This document shows positions 44,523 through 57,138 of a stretch of 64,000 bases of DNA, one piece after another. The position numbers and the translations under genes were made by a program. The stretch is from Asterella californica (Eukaryota; Streptophyta; Marchantiopsida; Marchantiales; Aytoniaceae), in assembly GCA_036924285.1 (NCBI GenBank), contig JAYKYS010000001.1, positions 39,741,501 through 39,805,500 on the forward strand, in the 5' to 3' direction. The notes beneath the pieces are model-generated. The model did not search any database. It was given only the letters and a program-made list of their open reading frames with translations, and was not told where the DNA came from. The first letter of the stretch is position 1. Every line of letters starts with the position of its first letter.

Positions 44523-46620
44523 TCTTATAAAGTCTGGTATTGAAACTTGTGCAGACGCAAGGTAAAAACTTCAGTCTATACACAGAAGAGACAACATGTT
44601 TCAGAAGGTTGTGCTCATCCTCGTGTCGAAGAAACTTGGGATAAGAGAACAAGGTACAGTTTCTATCCTTGAGGATAAGCCATAATTCTTCAGATTTCAC
44701 ATACAAAAAAGGTCTGATAATACATTGAAAGCACTGACTAGCCCCAAAGAAAGCGTATGAAACCTTCACGTAATCGGAACCTGGCAAAAGGAAGTCGGGA
44801 GGTTTCAGACAGAAGCGGAAGTCTATATAGACGTACGTTCTGCTCAGATACAGATCTGTTTCAGAAAAGGAGAGATACGTAGAAGGGAGCAAAGGATGCG
44901 GAGGAAGAACAGTTGACCGAGCAAATTGTAATAGTGGGCATCTGTATCGTTCGATGTGGTGGAGACAAATTGGCCCGATACGTTTTAAGCACAGTGGCAG
45001 TGACGAGGAAGACGATGAGGCTGAAACATGAGTAGACTGGGACGGAGGAGTCAAAGGTACAAAGAGAAGGCTGGGAGGACGAGAAGACAGAAGTGGACTG
45101 CAAGATTTCTCATCATCGGAGACTGTTTTCTCTTCATCGGAAAACGGTAATAACATTATCATTGTCGGAAACAGTGATAACATTGTCAACATGCGATTCG
45201 TCAGACATTGCGTTAAGAGTATAGTACCTCAATCGCACGAAGGTTGCAGAAGACGTCAGAAAGAAAGTTGCATGCAGCGAAATACGAATAATATCGACGG
45301 CAATCGGCCGAAGGTAAAGGTGGGATATGAAGTAGTGAATGCACGTACAACATCCACATGTAGCAGGCGTCTCTCCATGCGGGCAGGCAAAGGTCGTCCG
45401 AGGTGATTCGTCGTCGTAGTGATTGAGCAGACGGCGACAGACCTGAAGAGAAGACAGGCAGAAAAATAATAGAAAACAACACCCATGTCCGTTGACGTAT
45501 TGTTGACGATCTGAGAAGCGACAAACAAAAGATCGAAAATAAAGAAAAGCGCGAGCAAGAAACAAGAAGAGAAAACTAGACGTGAGAAACATCGGAGGTA
45601 AGAAAGAGCCGAAACATGATAACGAGAATGAGACGGAAAAATTAAGCAACGCATCGTCTCGAAAGGAGCAACCCGCCGTGAAAAAATAGCTTTCTCCTAC
45701 TGCGATGATGACTGCAGCGGCAACGAGACCGAGAGAGCTGAGAATGACGAATCCACGAGCATGACAAATCTGAAGCAGCACCAAAGGCTGGACGGAAATG
45801 CGAGAAAGAAACAACGACATCGACCAGACGAATTGCACAGCCAGCGATCGGACGATGGATTGAGACAACAGCAGCAGCGACCGACTCCACGTTCAGCCTG
45901 CATGCCGCAAGAAAAAAAAGATATTGTTTTCGTGCACGCAGCTGGCTGTCTCACTCGTCTCGCACAACGGCAGCAGCGAGCGACACGAGGTTCACCGCCG
46001 CTACAACAACGACAACAGCTCGAATGTCGTGCGGCAAGGCCCCGCTAAACATGTTTGACGGAGTCTCGTGAGAAATTACAACGAGACTTGTGTGAAGGCC
46101 CCGCCATAGAAGTTAGACGACGACGGCAAGAAGAACAGCGACGTAGACAAAGCGACACTGTTTCGTGCTGGTTGAGAATTCTCGTGTTTGCAGATTCGTC
46201 ATTCTATTTTGTCTAATATGAACTGCTTCTTTCTCGTTTGCGCGGTTCTCTTTTGGAGGAAAACCGAGCAATCGAGACTGTTTTGCTCCAGGTTTTACAT
46301 TTTGCATCATGCTGCCGTCATTACAGTGGGAGATTGCGCTTATTTTCACATCGGCTCCTCGTCGTTACGCGCGATCACGATGCGGCCGTCATTGTTTCTT
46401 GGCTCCTTATTTTTTCTCAGTATTCCGGCCGCCGTTTCTTCTTCGTGCGGATTTCTCATGCTGACCGATTTCCTCAGCGGGTCGAAAATGGCAGTGAGTC
46501 GTCAGAGCCGTCCATTTCTCACGACTCTGCCAGGTGGAGGGCGAGTCCCTGACGATTTTGAAAATGATAACAAAAATATTTCCTTCTACCGAGAAAAAAG
46601 TAAGGTCGGCCTGCACTGAA
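44523..46620 (-). other. Upstream region of the HUH endonuclease, possible N-terminal exon
   Basis: Minus-strand frame 45,122-44,950 reads DEEKTVSDDEKSCSPLL and later LKRIGPICLHHIERYRCP, which has a coding look and a cysteine/histidine cluster. I cannot fix a donor site that joins it in phase with the HUH frame. Between 45,134 and 46,050 other long frames overlap on the same strand in all three phases, so their length partly reflects the base composition. No further domain was recognised. Confidence 0.35.
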
Positions 46621-47215
46621 GTCCTGCCGTCTTTTGCGTAATATTTCTGGCCTTCCCTTTTTCAACTGCCTCCGCCAACAGTAACGCACGTAATTTCTTC
46701 TGGCGCTGCTTCTTGGCAGTCCGCCGTTTGGACTTCATATTTACTATAGACTAGTATGTCGTCTATAGGAAATGAACGTTGTGAGTTTCGACATGAAAAC
46801 ATGATAGAAAATGGAGAGATAAAATCAAACTGAACAAAAGAGTTTCCATCTGTGTTTTGCTTTTCACAACGAATGGTTCAGAAGTGAATATATATATATA
46901 TATATATACATCCAAAGTGATGTGAAGAACGTGGACCCGGAGAAGGAAAAACACGATAACAAGGGGAAATAGAAGAAGCGTATTGGCTCTCTCGTGCGGT
47001 AGGCTAAAGGAGTATTTTCAAAATTTCTTTTCATTTTTTGCTTGACGGCGTGTTCTGTTGCCTTCTGCCTCTGTTCACTTGTGTATATAAATAAATAAAT
47101 AAATAAAATGTATATAAAGATTAAATGATAGGAAAAACCGAGAATGATTATCAGATCCAGACATAGCCCATAAGCAAAGTGTAAGAAATTAAAAACCAAG
47201 ATTTTGGTATCAAAG
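46621..47215. repeat. AT-rich tract with two microsatellites
   Basis: A TA repeat lies at 46,888-46,909 and a TAAA repeat at 47,088-47,108. No gene was seen. Confidence 0.85.
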
Positions 47216-47345
47216 AGCTATTAATTTATTACCTAACCCTGTAATAAATTAATGACCATGAAGATGGAGAAGGAGAGCATGAAAGAATATGCATTAGTGA
47301 ATTTGCATGCTCCCCAAATTTGAGCATGAAGAGAGGAAGAGCATA
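47216..47345 (-). repeat. Multi-hairpin repeat family, partial copy in opposite order
   Basis: ATTAATTTATTACCTAACCC pairs with GTAATAAATTAAT at 47,219-47,253, the module-2 hairpin. Then come GATGGAGAAGGAGAGCATG and GAATATGCATTAG, the complement of module 1. The module order is reversed relative to other copies, as expected for the opposite orientation. Confidence 0.55.
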
Positions 47346-50300
47346 GACCTGATAAACATACTTAGTTTGCAGTGCCGCCAAAGGTGTTCAGCTGATCTTT
47401 TCTGCTAAACAAAATTATGGGGATTGTTTAAATAGCAACTATCTCATCCCACTATTATTTTTAGTACAAACAGAAATAAGAAGAAAATACACTAAGTACC
47501 TGACTGGTCTTGATCGCAGTAGTCCACAGGAAACAGATTCATCACTTCCATGTAATATGTATATCATAGGGAAGTGGAAAAATCTCGTAAAATTACTGTG
47601 AACATTTTCAAGATTTCGCTGATGGAAAGTACTCGCTACAATAGCAGATGAAAAGATTTTTCATATTAAGTTATGTATTGATAATTTTAACTATATACTA
47701 AATTATTTTATGAGCGAAGTTAAAGGCACTACGGTACTAACACCCACCTCTTTACTACGAGAAATAGTGACAAGAAACAAACCACTGATGGCATGTCGCT
47801 GTACACAGCGTCACTAAGAACTGGTCGCATAGTTTCACTTAGACGAGATAACTGCAAAATATGTCAGATCTAGATGATAACAAACTCGGGCTGGTGTTTC
47901 TACAATCGCCCATGAGCGAGTGCCATTTGATTTCCCTCGGACTTCCCAAAATAAGAGAACGACAACGCTCCAAGTTTTGAAGCCTTGTTTTGTGTATTGT
48001 GGATTCCATACGCTCGTGTATCCAGACTTCGTATCGTCAGTTATTTCCTCCGTAAAGCACTATCCAGTTTTCACATTCTCATTCTATAAGGAAATTTATT
48101 TCATGAGATCGCTAGAAAGAATTTAGTATGTGATTGGACCTTTCTTATAATTCCTTACTTGATCAGACCCCTCACCTAGAGGTGTCAGCCATAAAGGTCA
48201 TGTGTGTTAAACAAAAACTATAAAGAGACAAATCAACCAGCGATCTAAAATACAGAGACAAGTCAACCAACTATCTAAAATAAATTCTTGTTCTTCTTTT
48301 CCTGTTTTTGTGAGAAAACGAGACAAGTCACAGTTTTTGGTGTGACTAAATAACATTACCTGTATACAAGCAACTCAAGCAAGAAATTATGAGATTTGAT
48401 CAATCAGACTTTCATTTTAGAGGTCTGATCAAGTAAATCTCTACATTCTACGAGTACTTTTAGTGGCTTTAAAAAGCAGTAAGGTCATGCTTGGGCTTGA
48501 ATTCGAAAGGTTACACTAGTGATAGCACTATCTCATTATAAAATAATGACAACCACGACCAATCTGAATAGATGTGAATAATTCGAGCATGAGAACTAAT
48601 ATTGCATTACGCGGGGAATTGTACTCGAAGGAGTGCTTCATCCTTTTCGTATTCCGTGGCAAGTTCAGTAATTGCAACAGTTGTCTGAAGAATTCGTGTT
48701 GACGAGACCTCAGCCTTGCGTGCTCTCTTATGTTCGGAGGTCCGAGGGAATATGTAAACTCTGTGTTGTAAATGGCAATTGCAGAAACACCAGCCCGTGG
48801 TTTGTTACCATCTACATCTGAGATACTGTGCAGTTTATCTTCTCTACAGTGAGAAGCACTCCTTCGGCAGCTTAACGCATAAACTTGCTCATATGGTTCA
48901 TCCAAGCAGTGGGTCTGACACAGTCTATTAGTTACCTTCATGGATGGTAATGTGATGCGTCTTCAAGGCATTTCATAGTTGCTTCCGCGAGTACAAGCTG
49001 TATCTTCACAAGATTTCATCGAGTGTTCATCGAGTGTTGACCCCCGGTTTAAATGAGTAGGAGTAATGACGACCGACTGATACTCATATTGTATTCAGCG
49101 CTTTCATTTACAGATTTAAAGTCTCAAATGCCAAATCTGTTCCTCCGTTAAATCCTTATCCAGCTAGAGAAACAAACGAACGAGAGAGAGAGAGGAAATA
49201 TCTGGCTAGTCAGGATTAGTCAGGTTTAAGCTAGTATGTTAGAAACTTGCGCCAGACATCAGGAACAATGACACGAGTCTTTGTTACCTCTAAACGAAGT
49301 CCTCAAACCCAGTCCTAGTCTAACGTAATAAAGGTATCTACACGGTAACCTCTGCGCATGCATCTTACAACGAAAGAACTAAGCAGGTACAACCAACTGA
49401 CAGGGAATACAGATTCCTTAAAACTTTTCCCAAAGATACCACCAAAGCAACGGTTTCGCGTGATCCCTTGAGAAGTTAATCATCCAGCGCAGCACAATAG
49501 CCGAGCTGAGATAATACGCTTTCGACGAATGATTGCTGGCGTTCCGTCCCTCAGTACAATACAAGCACCACCGCACATCAACTTGTGCACCTCCTCTGCA
49601 TTCTGGTGACCGACTCTGAGAGCCTCCTCTCCGTGTTAGGAGGCATTCCGCACAAACCCAAAATATCAAATATATGTCAAGAACGACACTTAGGCGCCCT
49701 CTCAGTTGCAAAAGTGAAACAAATTGTTAGTAGGATATATCCACTGCTTCTGCATAGAAAATATTGTTAGCATCAAGGTAATTTTCTTCCGATACCAAGC
49801 AATGCTTTCTTTCAATTTTAGATTGAAAATCGAAGACCCATAATAATAAATGGGTTTATTGTACAACGTATCAATAGCATGACACTCTCCGCAGTATAGG
49901 ACTTACTGTACATGATGCATTCCTAGAACTGGCTTAAAGTAAAGAACAACTACCATCAAAGAAATCCGCCATCAGTTCCTGTTTTGATGACATCTTTCTG
50001 ATTCTTAAATCATGGCACAACCGAGGGCCTGCACTTTATGAAGCTAAATCCCGGAGCAGTGCCAGCCCTTGCACTCAAGGTCCCAACAGAGACCATTGCA
50101 TTTTGATAGGAATAAGACACGAACAGGAACACCGTATAGTACAAAATCGACAAATCTTTGTCACTTTACAGAAGTAGCTCAAATCTGGGGAAAAAAATAC
50201 AGATATGAGCTTCCTGCGAGGAATGAAGATGTATGGACGGCGAACCTTCGTCTTCGGTGATCCCAAAAGTATGCGAATCTTAAGGGGAGAACCCTTTCTG

Positions 50301-50726
50301 CAATCTTGGATCATGTGTGCCGCACCAGATCCAACGTTAAGTGCACAACTGCACCCAGCAACTCACATCACTCCCATTGCTTGTTCCCTGTCACGAACGC
50401 ATCCCTGTCCCCAGCAGCCCATGCCCACCACACAACCAGCATCAACTGGAAGGGACGGCCATCGTCATCATGCGTTTTCTCCAAAGGTCCACGCATTTGT
50501 CTGTAGGTTAACATGCGCTATCAGTGCATCGAATACCTTCCAGTAATCTTGGTGTGTTCACTATACGCTTCTTCTGATAGGGAATTGGCCTGGTAGCTTC
50601 TTGTAGAGAGTTCTCACACTGTCAATGCAGACCTTCTTCTCAAACCCGTCTGGACGAGTTGGACGAGTGCTTCCATGAGTAACTCAATTTCCAGGTCGTA
50701 TAGGTGCGCTTGTGAAAACTAGGCCC
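47346..50726. other. No gene recognised; downstream side of AUG6
   Basis: Open frames of up to 137 codons (48,941-48,528 on minus) show no domain. A GAGAGAGA run lies at 49,183-49,192. The 3' untranslated region of AUG6 should lie in the right part of this stretch, but its end is not defined. Confidence 0.45.
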
Positions 50727-53700
50727 CTAACGTGCTGCAGTAATGGTGGACGGTAGCCAAGGAGATAAACATTGCGAGCCTTGTTTGTCATCATGAAGCT
50801 TTAGTTGTTGACTAGTGCAGCATATCCAACTCCGACATGGGTGCTGCACAAACGCAAAACAACAATAAGCCTCCTGTCTAGTCATTTGTGTCACATCGCC
50901 AAATTGCATATAATATCGCCAAATCAGACGCTCAAGCTCATACCGTGACAGATCAGGGGACAGGGAGGTGCAGATCAGGAGACAAAAGATATATACCTAG
51001 TAAATCAACGTAGTTATCATCAAATGTTAGATGATCCATCATCAATGGCGGTGAAGCTGGCCGGTCTATCTTCTGTAATGAGCTGTCCTTCATCGAGTCC
51101 GGCTTGATATTTCTTTTAAGGTCCTCTGTTGCCTTCCAAGTAAAATCGACACTTGGCTGAACACTCATGCTCCTCACAGCAGCGCTGCCAGGTTTTCTTT
51201 GCTTGCCAAAAACTACGTCGACCTTTTTGTCCTCAAAAATCTTATTGCTGTTATTTTGACCGATGGGAGTAAAGTAGTGCTCTGTATAAGGAAATCCAAA
51301 TCTATCCGTGGAGATCTCCTGTGACGGAACAGGCTGGGCAAGAGCAGCCTCCCGTACTGCCTGCCTGAGAGACATTATAGACTCATCCCCAGTATCTAGG
51401 ACATCCAAGTTAAGAATCCACTTAGAAGGTAGAACATCAAGATAAAACGGATACGTACAAGGGAATGAAATTCTATAACAAACGTCTGAGAGATGACCGC
51501 TGTACTTTGAGATGTGTGACTCGTGCAAAAGGTTGCAACTCTACTAACGCCATACCTGATCCATCTTCCGTGACTGAACTTCCGGCGATAGAACTGCCCA
51601 TAAAAACGTCCTCCTCACGCAAAGCCTCAAGTGGATGTACAATGGCAAACTGATTAAATCGTTTTTGTAGTCGGGAAACTTTATCCAAAGACGTGGGGGA
51701 GGTGGAGAGTAACTGCGGTAGCTTTAGAGCAGGACTCGGTGGAACCAACTCCAACGGGGGTGGATCTCTTCGGTTCAGATCATCAGCATCTTGGCCATCC
51801 TGGTTAACGCATTAAACGTGTAGTCAGTCCAAACGTCCTACACCATGTCCATTACGGATTGTTAAGTATCTACGTCAGAAGGAGGTCCTTAAGGCAGCTA
51901 GTTCCATTGCCGAGCTTGCACCACGGACCTCAAGTAGAATCAGATTTCATCCTTCATACCTTCCGAGAAAGTGGGATCCCAGGAGGGAACGGAGACGTAG
52001 AAAGAGAAGACTGGGCAGTAATGCATGCCGAGACTGCGTCCGTATTGTTGACTTGCTCACGAAGTGCAGCAACAGCTGCTTCCATACCTGGGATGGAATC
52101 CTTCAGCTGCTTGACCAGTGCCTGTAAGAAGACACGACTGCAATGTCAGCAGTCTTATGTCCATAGAGGTTGCATTACAAACTGAGACTTTAACCCATTT
52201 GAAGTATTAAATATCCAGAAGAAACCCGTCATGTAAGTGTATTTACTCGTAAAACCTGGCCCCCTTTAGATGTGTGTCATTTCTGCAAGCCCACAGATAA
52301 TTCCTTGCTGATACATCGTAGAGACGGGACCAGAGCTGTACATGTCAGTTCTGCAAGCCAACAGATGATGCCATTTCTGATACATCTTAGAATCCGCACC
52401 GGACCTGTACGCCACAAACTGATATGCTCATTCTCGGCAGCTTTCAACCAGGTAACATACAGGTATACTAGACTGCATACCTGCATATTGGCCAAATGCT
52501 GCTTGTGTTCCGCTAGAGTTGCATGCAGAGATTGTGAGTGTCCATTATCTACTGTAGCCATTGCGTCTTTCAAAAGTTCTGGACCGGCACCATCGTTGGC
52601 CTTGGCCTTCAAAATCAGAAAAGCAATCATTCAGATTAGTAATCTGACATATCTCAATCAGAATGCTGCCTGTGTGAGCTCATCTCATATGCTTCTTCCA
52701 ACCTTTGCTGATGTTCTGAACGCGTACGCTGGGATGAACGACTAAGAGTCGCGATGCACCGACGCTTCAAGTCAAATCAAGGAACAGGCTGGGAGCGGAT
52801 GCTTACAAGACGGAGCGCTTGTTTATGCAGACGATTCAAGGCATGGGTCCAGCGCCGCAGAATTTCAGCAACATCCAGCTGCACCATTGCTTTACTAGAC
52901 CTTTCATCGATCCGGCCTCGACTTTCCTCACCCGCATATCCATCAGACGAAGAGGGAGAAGAATCTAACCTACTACCATCCCTACTAATGGGCCGCTGCA
53001 AAACATCATCCTCGTGCCGACTTCTATGAGTTGAATCCTCTGAAGCTCCCTCGGTGGAAAGAACGTTCGAACCTCGATCAATAGCAGTCCGTAAAGCAGA
53101 GCCATCAATACGATATCTGCGAACAGAAACTCCAACCTTTACTTACTTTTCAAGAAACAATTACACCTCGTGCACGCGTTTGGTTAATAACGTAGAATAT
53201 AGAAGACGCCGAGAAGGACTAAAGATTACCTGTGCTCTCGATGCGCAATGAGGTCCTCCACTGGACCAGATCCCAATTTCTCGTGTTGCTCTGCAATCAA
53301 AGACGGAATACTTCCATTCAGCTCAACAAATTACGGTCCACAACCGAAACGGAACAGTTCAGCAAAGACATGCTTGCACTAAAGTGAAGTCCTTTCAAAC
53401 CTGTGTGCTCAAGAAGAGACTCCCAAAGCTCAGTGGCTGCCTCTACACTTAGGGTCTCATCATCTGTCATAGCTCCTTCATACATTCTTGCTTTCGAGTC
53501 CTGCAACTCGTGCATCTTGTCCAATTCTTGATGGAGGTAAGCCTGAGAGCAAGAGGAACACCATCAAGCCGTCAAAGTTGCGACGAACCTAGTCGCTGTA
53601 TATTAACTATAAAGAACACCCACTAAGATCTCTCGCCGTTGTAACAATAAACTCGGCATTCCTTACGAACGGTCACGCAAGGTTTTTGTTCTTTCCTTCC

Positions 53701-56700
53701 TTGATCTTCACATGGCCAGACTTTAAGCTTGCGGGCCTAGACACAACCGCTGGCGAACGGGCCTCGAAGCAAAATCAGCTTGAACTGTCCCCACAAGATC
53801 GTGACCAACATCGCAGCAGGTGGTGGTCTAATACCTCTTCAGCGCACAACGCGCGAAACTCCGCGGTTAAGTCGTTGGCAAGGTTTGACCACAACGCCTG
53901 CCTGCGTACAGCAGCTGTAGCTCCCTCCAAGAAACGTCTTCGCTCTAAAGCTATTCGAGCCTGACAGAAAATGCAGAACTGAGATTAGCATGAACCCACC
54001 GCTCATTAATCACTTTCTATAGTGATTATCTCGCAACAACAGGCATCTCAAAACAGAAATAACAAAACTATTGACTGGGCGGGCATGCACCATAAACAAG
54101 GCGGACTCACCGCGGAATTCTGACCTTGTACGACTAGTCAATATGCTTACCTTCGTTATGGGCAGAAGAGATGCTGCGTGAGAATTTTGAGAAACTACTT
54201 CAGTAACAGATCCGGGAAGAGGATTGGCAGCAACATCAGCAGGAAAACTACGCTTGTGAACTTCTCGCAGTGCGTGTGCAGACAGCTGCCATAACAATTC
54301 GACAAACCTGGGACGAGGTCGAACCAAGGCGAGTTAGCTTTGGTTCATAGATGTTGGCAATACCATTATGCAGTCCCTTGACTGCCTAACAACGTAAGTT
54401 ACTTCAACTAGTGTATTCCGAGACGTTGCAATTCAGAAAGTCGTTCTTGTACCTTTGTCCACAGCAGGTGGCAAGCGAGGAAACACGGGAATTGCTACGT
54501 GGTAAAGCTCCTTGAGCTTCCAGCTCGTTAATAAGGTTCTGAACTATCTGCACCGCGGATGAAAGTGCAATAACAGCATAAGACAATCATGAACGACTCA
54601 TATCCTACAACAGGAAAACAAGCCAAGCCTGACCACCACGATCAAATTAAACACTTCCGTAAATGCATCATCCAGCGCTATCACATCAAGTGGCGCTACT
54701 AGAACAGCCTTCCTTCACTGCTCTAGTAGATGTGCTCCCTTGTTACCAACCACTGGAAAGGTATTGCTTTTGTGGAAAGACTTAACAGGGCTGATAGACC
54801 TTACTTTTCGGAAATCTCGTGATTGAGCAGCATCGAAAATTGGCCACACCCCAGCAAAGTCCTGCTCAATGTAAACGCATGCACATCAGATACGAGGCGT
54901 ATTTGCAATATGACAGCCAGGTACGTAAGCACAATTCAAACAGAAAAACAGTCATGTTGGATATTCACTGAAATCTGGCATGCGAGATCCCCTTATCACC
55001 AAAGACTGAACGATGCAGCCGGTACCTATTCTACTCGTACAATTCGTGAAACTGAACCTTCATTGAGACGGGGGCGGAGGGCCATGCAGTTGGGTGTCCG
55101 TCTTCCCAATCCCTTAAATCACTGGAGGTGTCCATCTAAGACGCGAAGGAAAATAGACACAAGTAACTACTGCCTGGAAAAACACTTTATTTTGGAAAAG
55201 ATCACGCACTTAACACGAGGATCATCTTCGTCGTTTTTTGTCTGAATGGTTCCTGTAAAGGTCTCCTCTAATGAATCTGCCCGTCAGGTGTAGGACATAA
55301 AGATTTCCGAGGCGAGGTCGCCTGTAGTGTAGGACATAAAGATTTCCGAGGCAAGGTCACCTGTAGTGTCCGAAAGGTCTGGGAAGTTGCCGACACGACT
55401 CACATCACTCTTCAACTGTAGAAATTATATACACCTATGAATTCAATTTCGATCGACTCGCGGAGAACTACATTTGCGGCTCCCTGAAGAGTAAAACGGA
55501 AGCAATCAGGACTCATGATAGGAAAATTAGGCTCAACGGAGTGCTGATGCGCAGCCGGCCAGGATGAAAGCCCGTGTTCCTGTGAGAAGAAGTTCGTTAA
55601 TCGATGTTCACACCGGAAACATGACGGTCGTGAAGACCGAACACGGCCGTGGCATAGAAACGAGACTGAAAGGCCGAATCTGGTCCTAGTCAAGATACTG
55701 TTCCTAATCTCTTGCTCCTACCTCAGGTATAATCCTAGAAGTAATTGCTGTCTCGCCAGAGAGGAGTTCAATGAAAACTAGAGGCACCTTAAACCTGAGA
55801 GATACTCATGCGAGGAAGAGACACTATGCGACAGGTGACAAAGTGGCGGATTCGTCGCCGGCTCCGAAGAGAACTTCCATACTGCTGCTGCTCTGAGTAA
55901 GAAAGCAATTGCCCGCGTTCAGCGCTCTCGGGGTGTAATATAAGATTGCATAACTTTTTCAGCTGCGATCTTCAGAGCCTAATGTTGGTTGTAGCTTTCA
56001 AATGGCATTGAGGAGGACGGAAGACACAGAGGAGTACACAGTACCACCGTCCCTCCTGCCCAATCGCAGAAAATTTAGGAATCATATAGCCTTCTTCGAG
56101 GCTCCAACAAAGGTTGAGCTTACTCTGACTCTCCCTCCGTCCCCTTCGACAACTTTCTCGAAGTCCGTTAAAATAAAGGAGCAATGACAAGAGAGGCGAC
56201 GCAGCTAATGTCGAACAGCAACAATGTTGTCCCACAACTGCACGCAAATGCATGAGTAAACTCTTCATATGCTCAACATGTATGAAGATACTAGCTCATA
56301 TTTCGATCTCCGGCTCTATTCAGCATTCAAACTCGAGTTTGGTGGAAGATAAACGATAAGTAGATGAGAGCTGCTTTCAGCTGTACTTCAAACAATGTGG
56401 AGTTGTCCAGTATAATCTTAGAAGAAAAGAACCAAGGAAGTATGGACCGCTCTGCTGCCGGCCAAGTGTGCGAGTTTACCAATGGGGTGACATAAGAGGC
56501 GACCCCCCTAAGACCTATAACGTTGACATTGTACCCTACAAGGGCGCAAGAAATGGATCTTCCATTTGAAAATGACATTCTGCCAAACTTTGCTCAATGC
56601 TGCCCGATCCGTTGATCCAACGCTACGTTGCATCTGATCCTGTTCTTCAGTTAGCAAGCGCGCGCTTTCCCTCGGAGAACCCCGTAGAAAGCTAATGGCG

Positions 56701-57018
56701 TAACTGTTACAATGCGCACAGCGTAAAGAAACGCAAAGAAAGTGCACCAACCTTGGCACTGAGCGAGGGGCCACGCAGAGCACACAGAAGAAAATGCAGG
56801 AGCGCTTCACCAACGCGCGGATTGGAATGCTTGAACAAACCGACTCTAGCGGGCAGAACAGCTGCATCGAATCCCAGAAGCAAGCAATTGGAGTATAATG
56901 CAGCTTCCATTTCACCCTCTCGTTCCCTCTCCTTTTCCTTTTCTTTTTCTTTCTCCTTGAGCACCATCATCTCCCTCTCCTTGGCGATGGCAACCGCAGC
57001 AGCGATGCTGGCCTCCAT
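50727..57018 (-). CDS. AUG6: Augmin complex subunit 6 (HAUS6-like)
   Basis: This subunit of the eight-member augmin complex recruits gamma-tubulin to existing microtubules and so starts microtubule branching in spindle, phragmoplast and cortex. Thirteen minus-strand exons join in phase: 57018-56752, 54861-54805, 54547-54453, 54307-54151, 53960-53835, 53542-53401, 53290-53230, 53116-52807, 52606-52481, 52121-51960, 51799-51556, 51395-50997, and a last short exon 50734-50727. The total is 2154 bases, 717 residues plus stop, close to the 741 I recall for Arabidopsis. Diagnostic blocks are [19 protein letters not shown] in exon 1, [15 protein letters not shown] in exon 2, [18 protein letters not shown] in exon 3 and [20 protein letters not shown] in exons 3-4. 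The middle is helical (coiled coil) and the C-terminus less ordered. Exon 1 carries a [14 protein letters not shown] low-complexity stretch. The first intron (1890 bp) is by far the largest. The last exon, which adds only A-R-stop, rests on splice site and phase alone. Confidence 0.93.
55289..55368. repeat. Two-copy tandem repeat in AUG6 intron 1
   Basis: GTGTAGGACATAAAGATTTC at 55,289 recurs at 55,327, a 38-bp period, with GAGGCRAGGTCRCCTGTA following in each copy. Confidence 0.85.
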
Positions 57019-57096
57019 CGCTCCAGCCTGTCAACGCTGCACTTCGTTCTCCACCTCGACCCCTTCACTTTTCCTTCCCTCTCTGCCCTTTCCCCG

Positions 57097-57100
<4 letters not shown>

Positions 57101-57132
<32 letters not shown>
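57101..57132. repeat. (CT)16 microsatellite in the AUG6 leader
   Basis: Sixteen CT units on plus, that is GA on the sense strand, lie about 80 bp upstream of the AUG6 start codon. GA-rich leaders and core promoters are common in plants and can bind GAGA-type factors (BBR/BPC family). Whether this one is in the transcript or the promoter cannot be told from the sequence. Confidence 0.9.

Positions 57133-57138
<6 letters not shown>

Noticed and set aside
45134..45868. 244-codon hydrophobic minus-strand ORF
   Set aside because: It overlaps other frames in all phases, its hydrophobic content follows from base composition, and no domain is visible.
48528..48941. 137-codon minus-strand ORF downstream of AUG6
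   Set aside because: No similarity, no splice or codon-use support; treated as chance.
56508..56620. Minus-strand frame with [12 protein letters not shown] that looked like the second AUG6 exon
   Set aside because: A far better exon ([15 protein letters not shown], perfect splice sites and phase) lies at 54,805-54,861; the other is a chance likeness inside intron 1.
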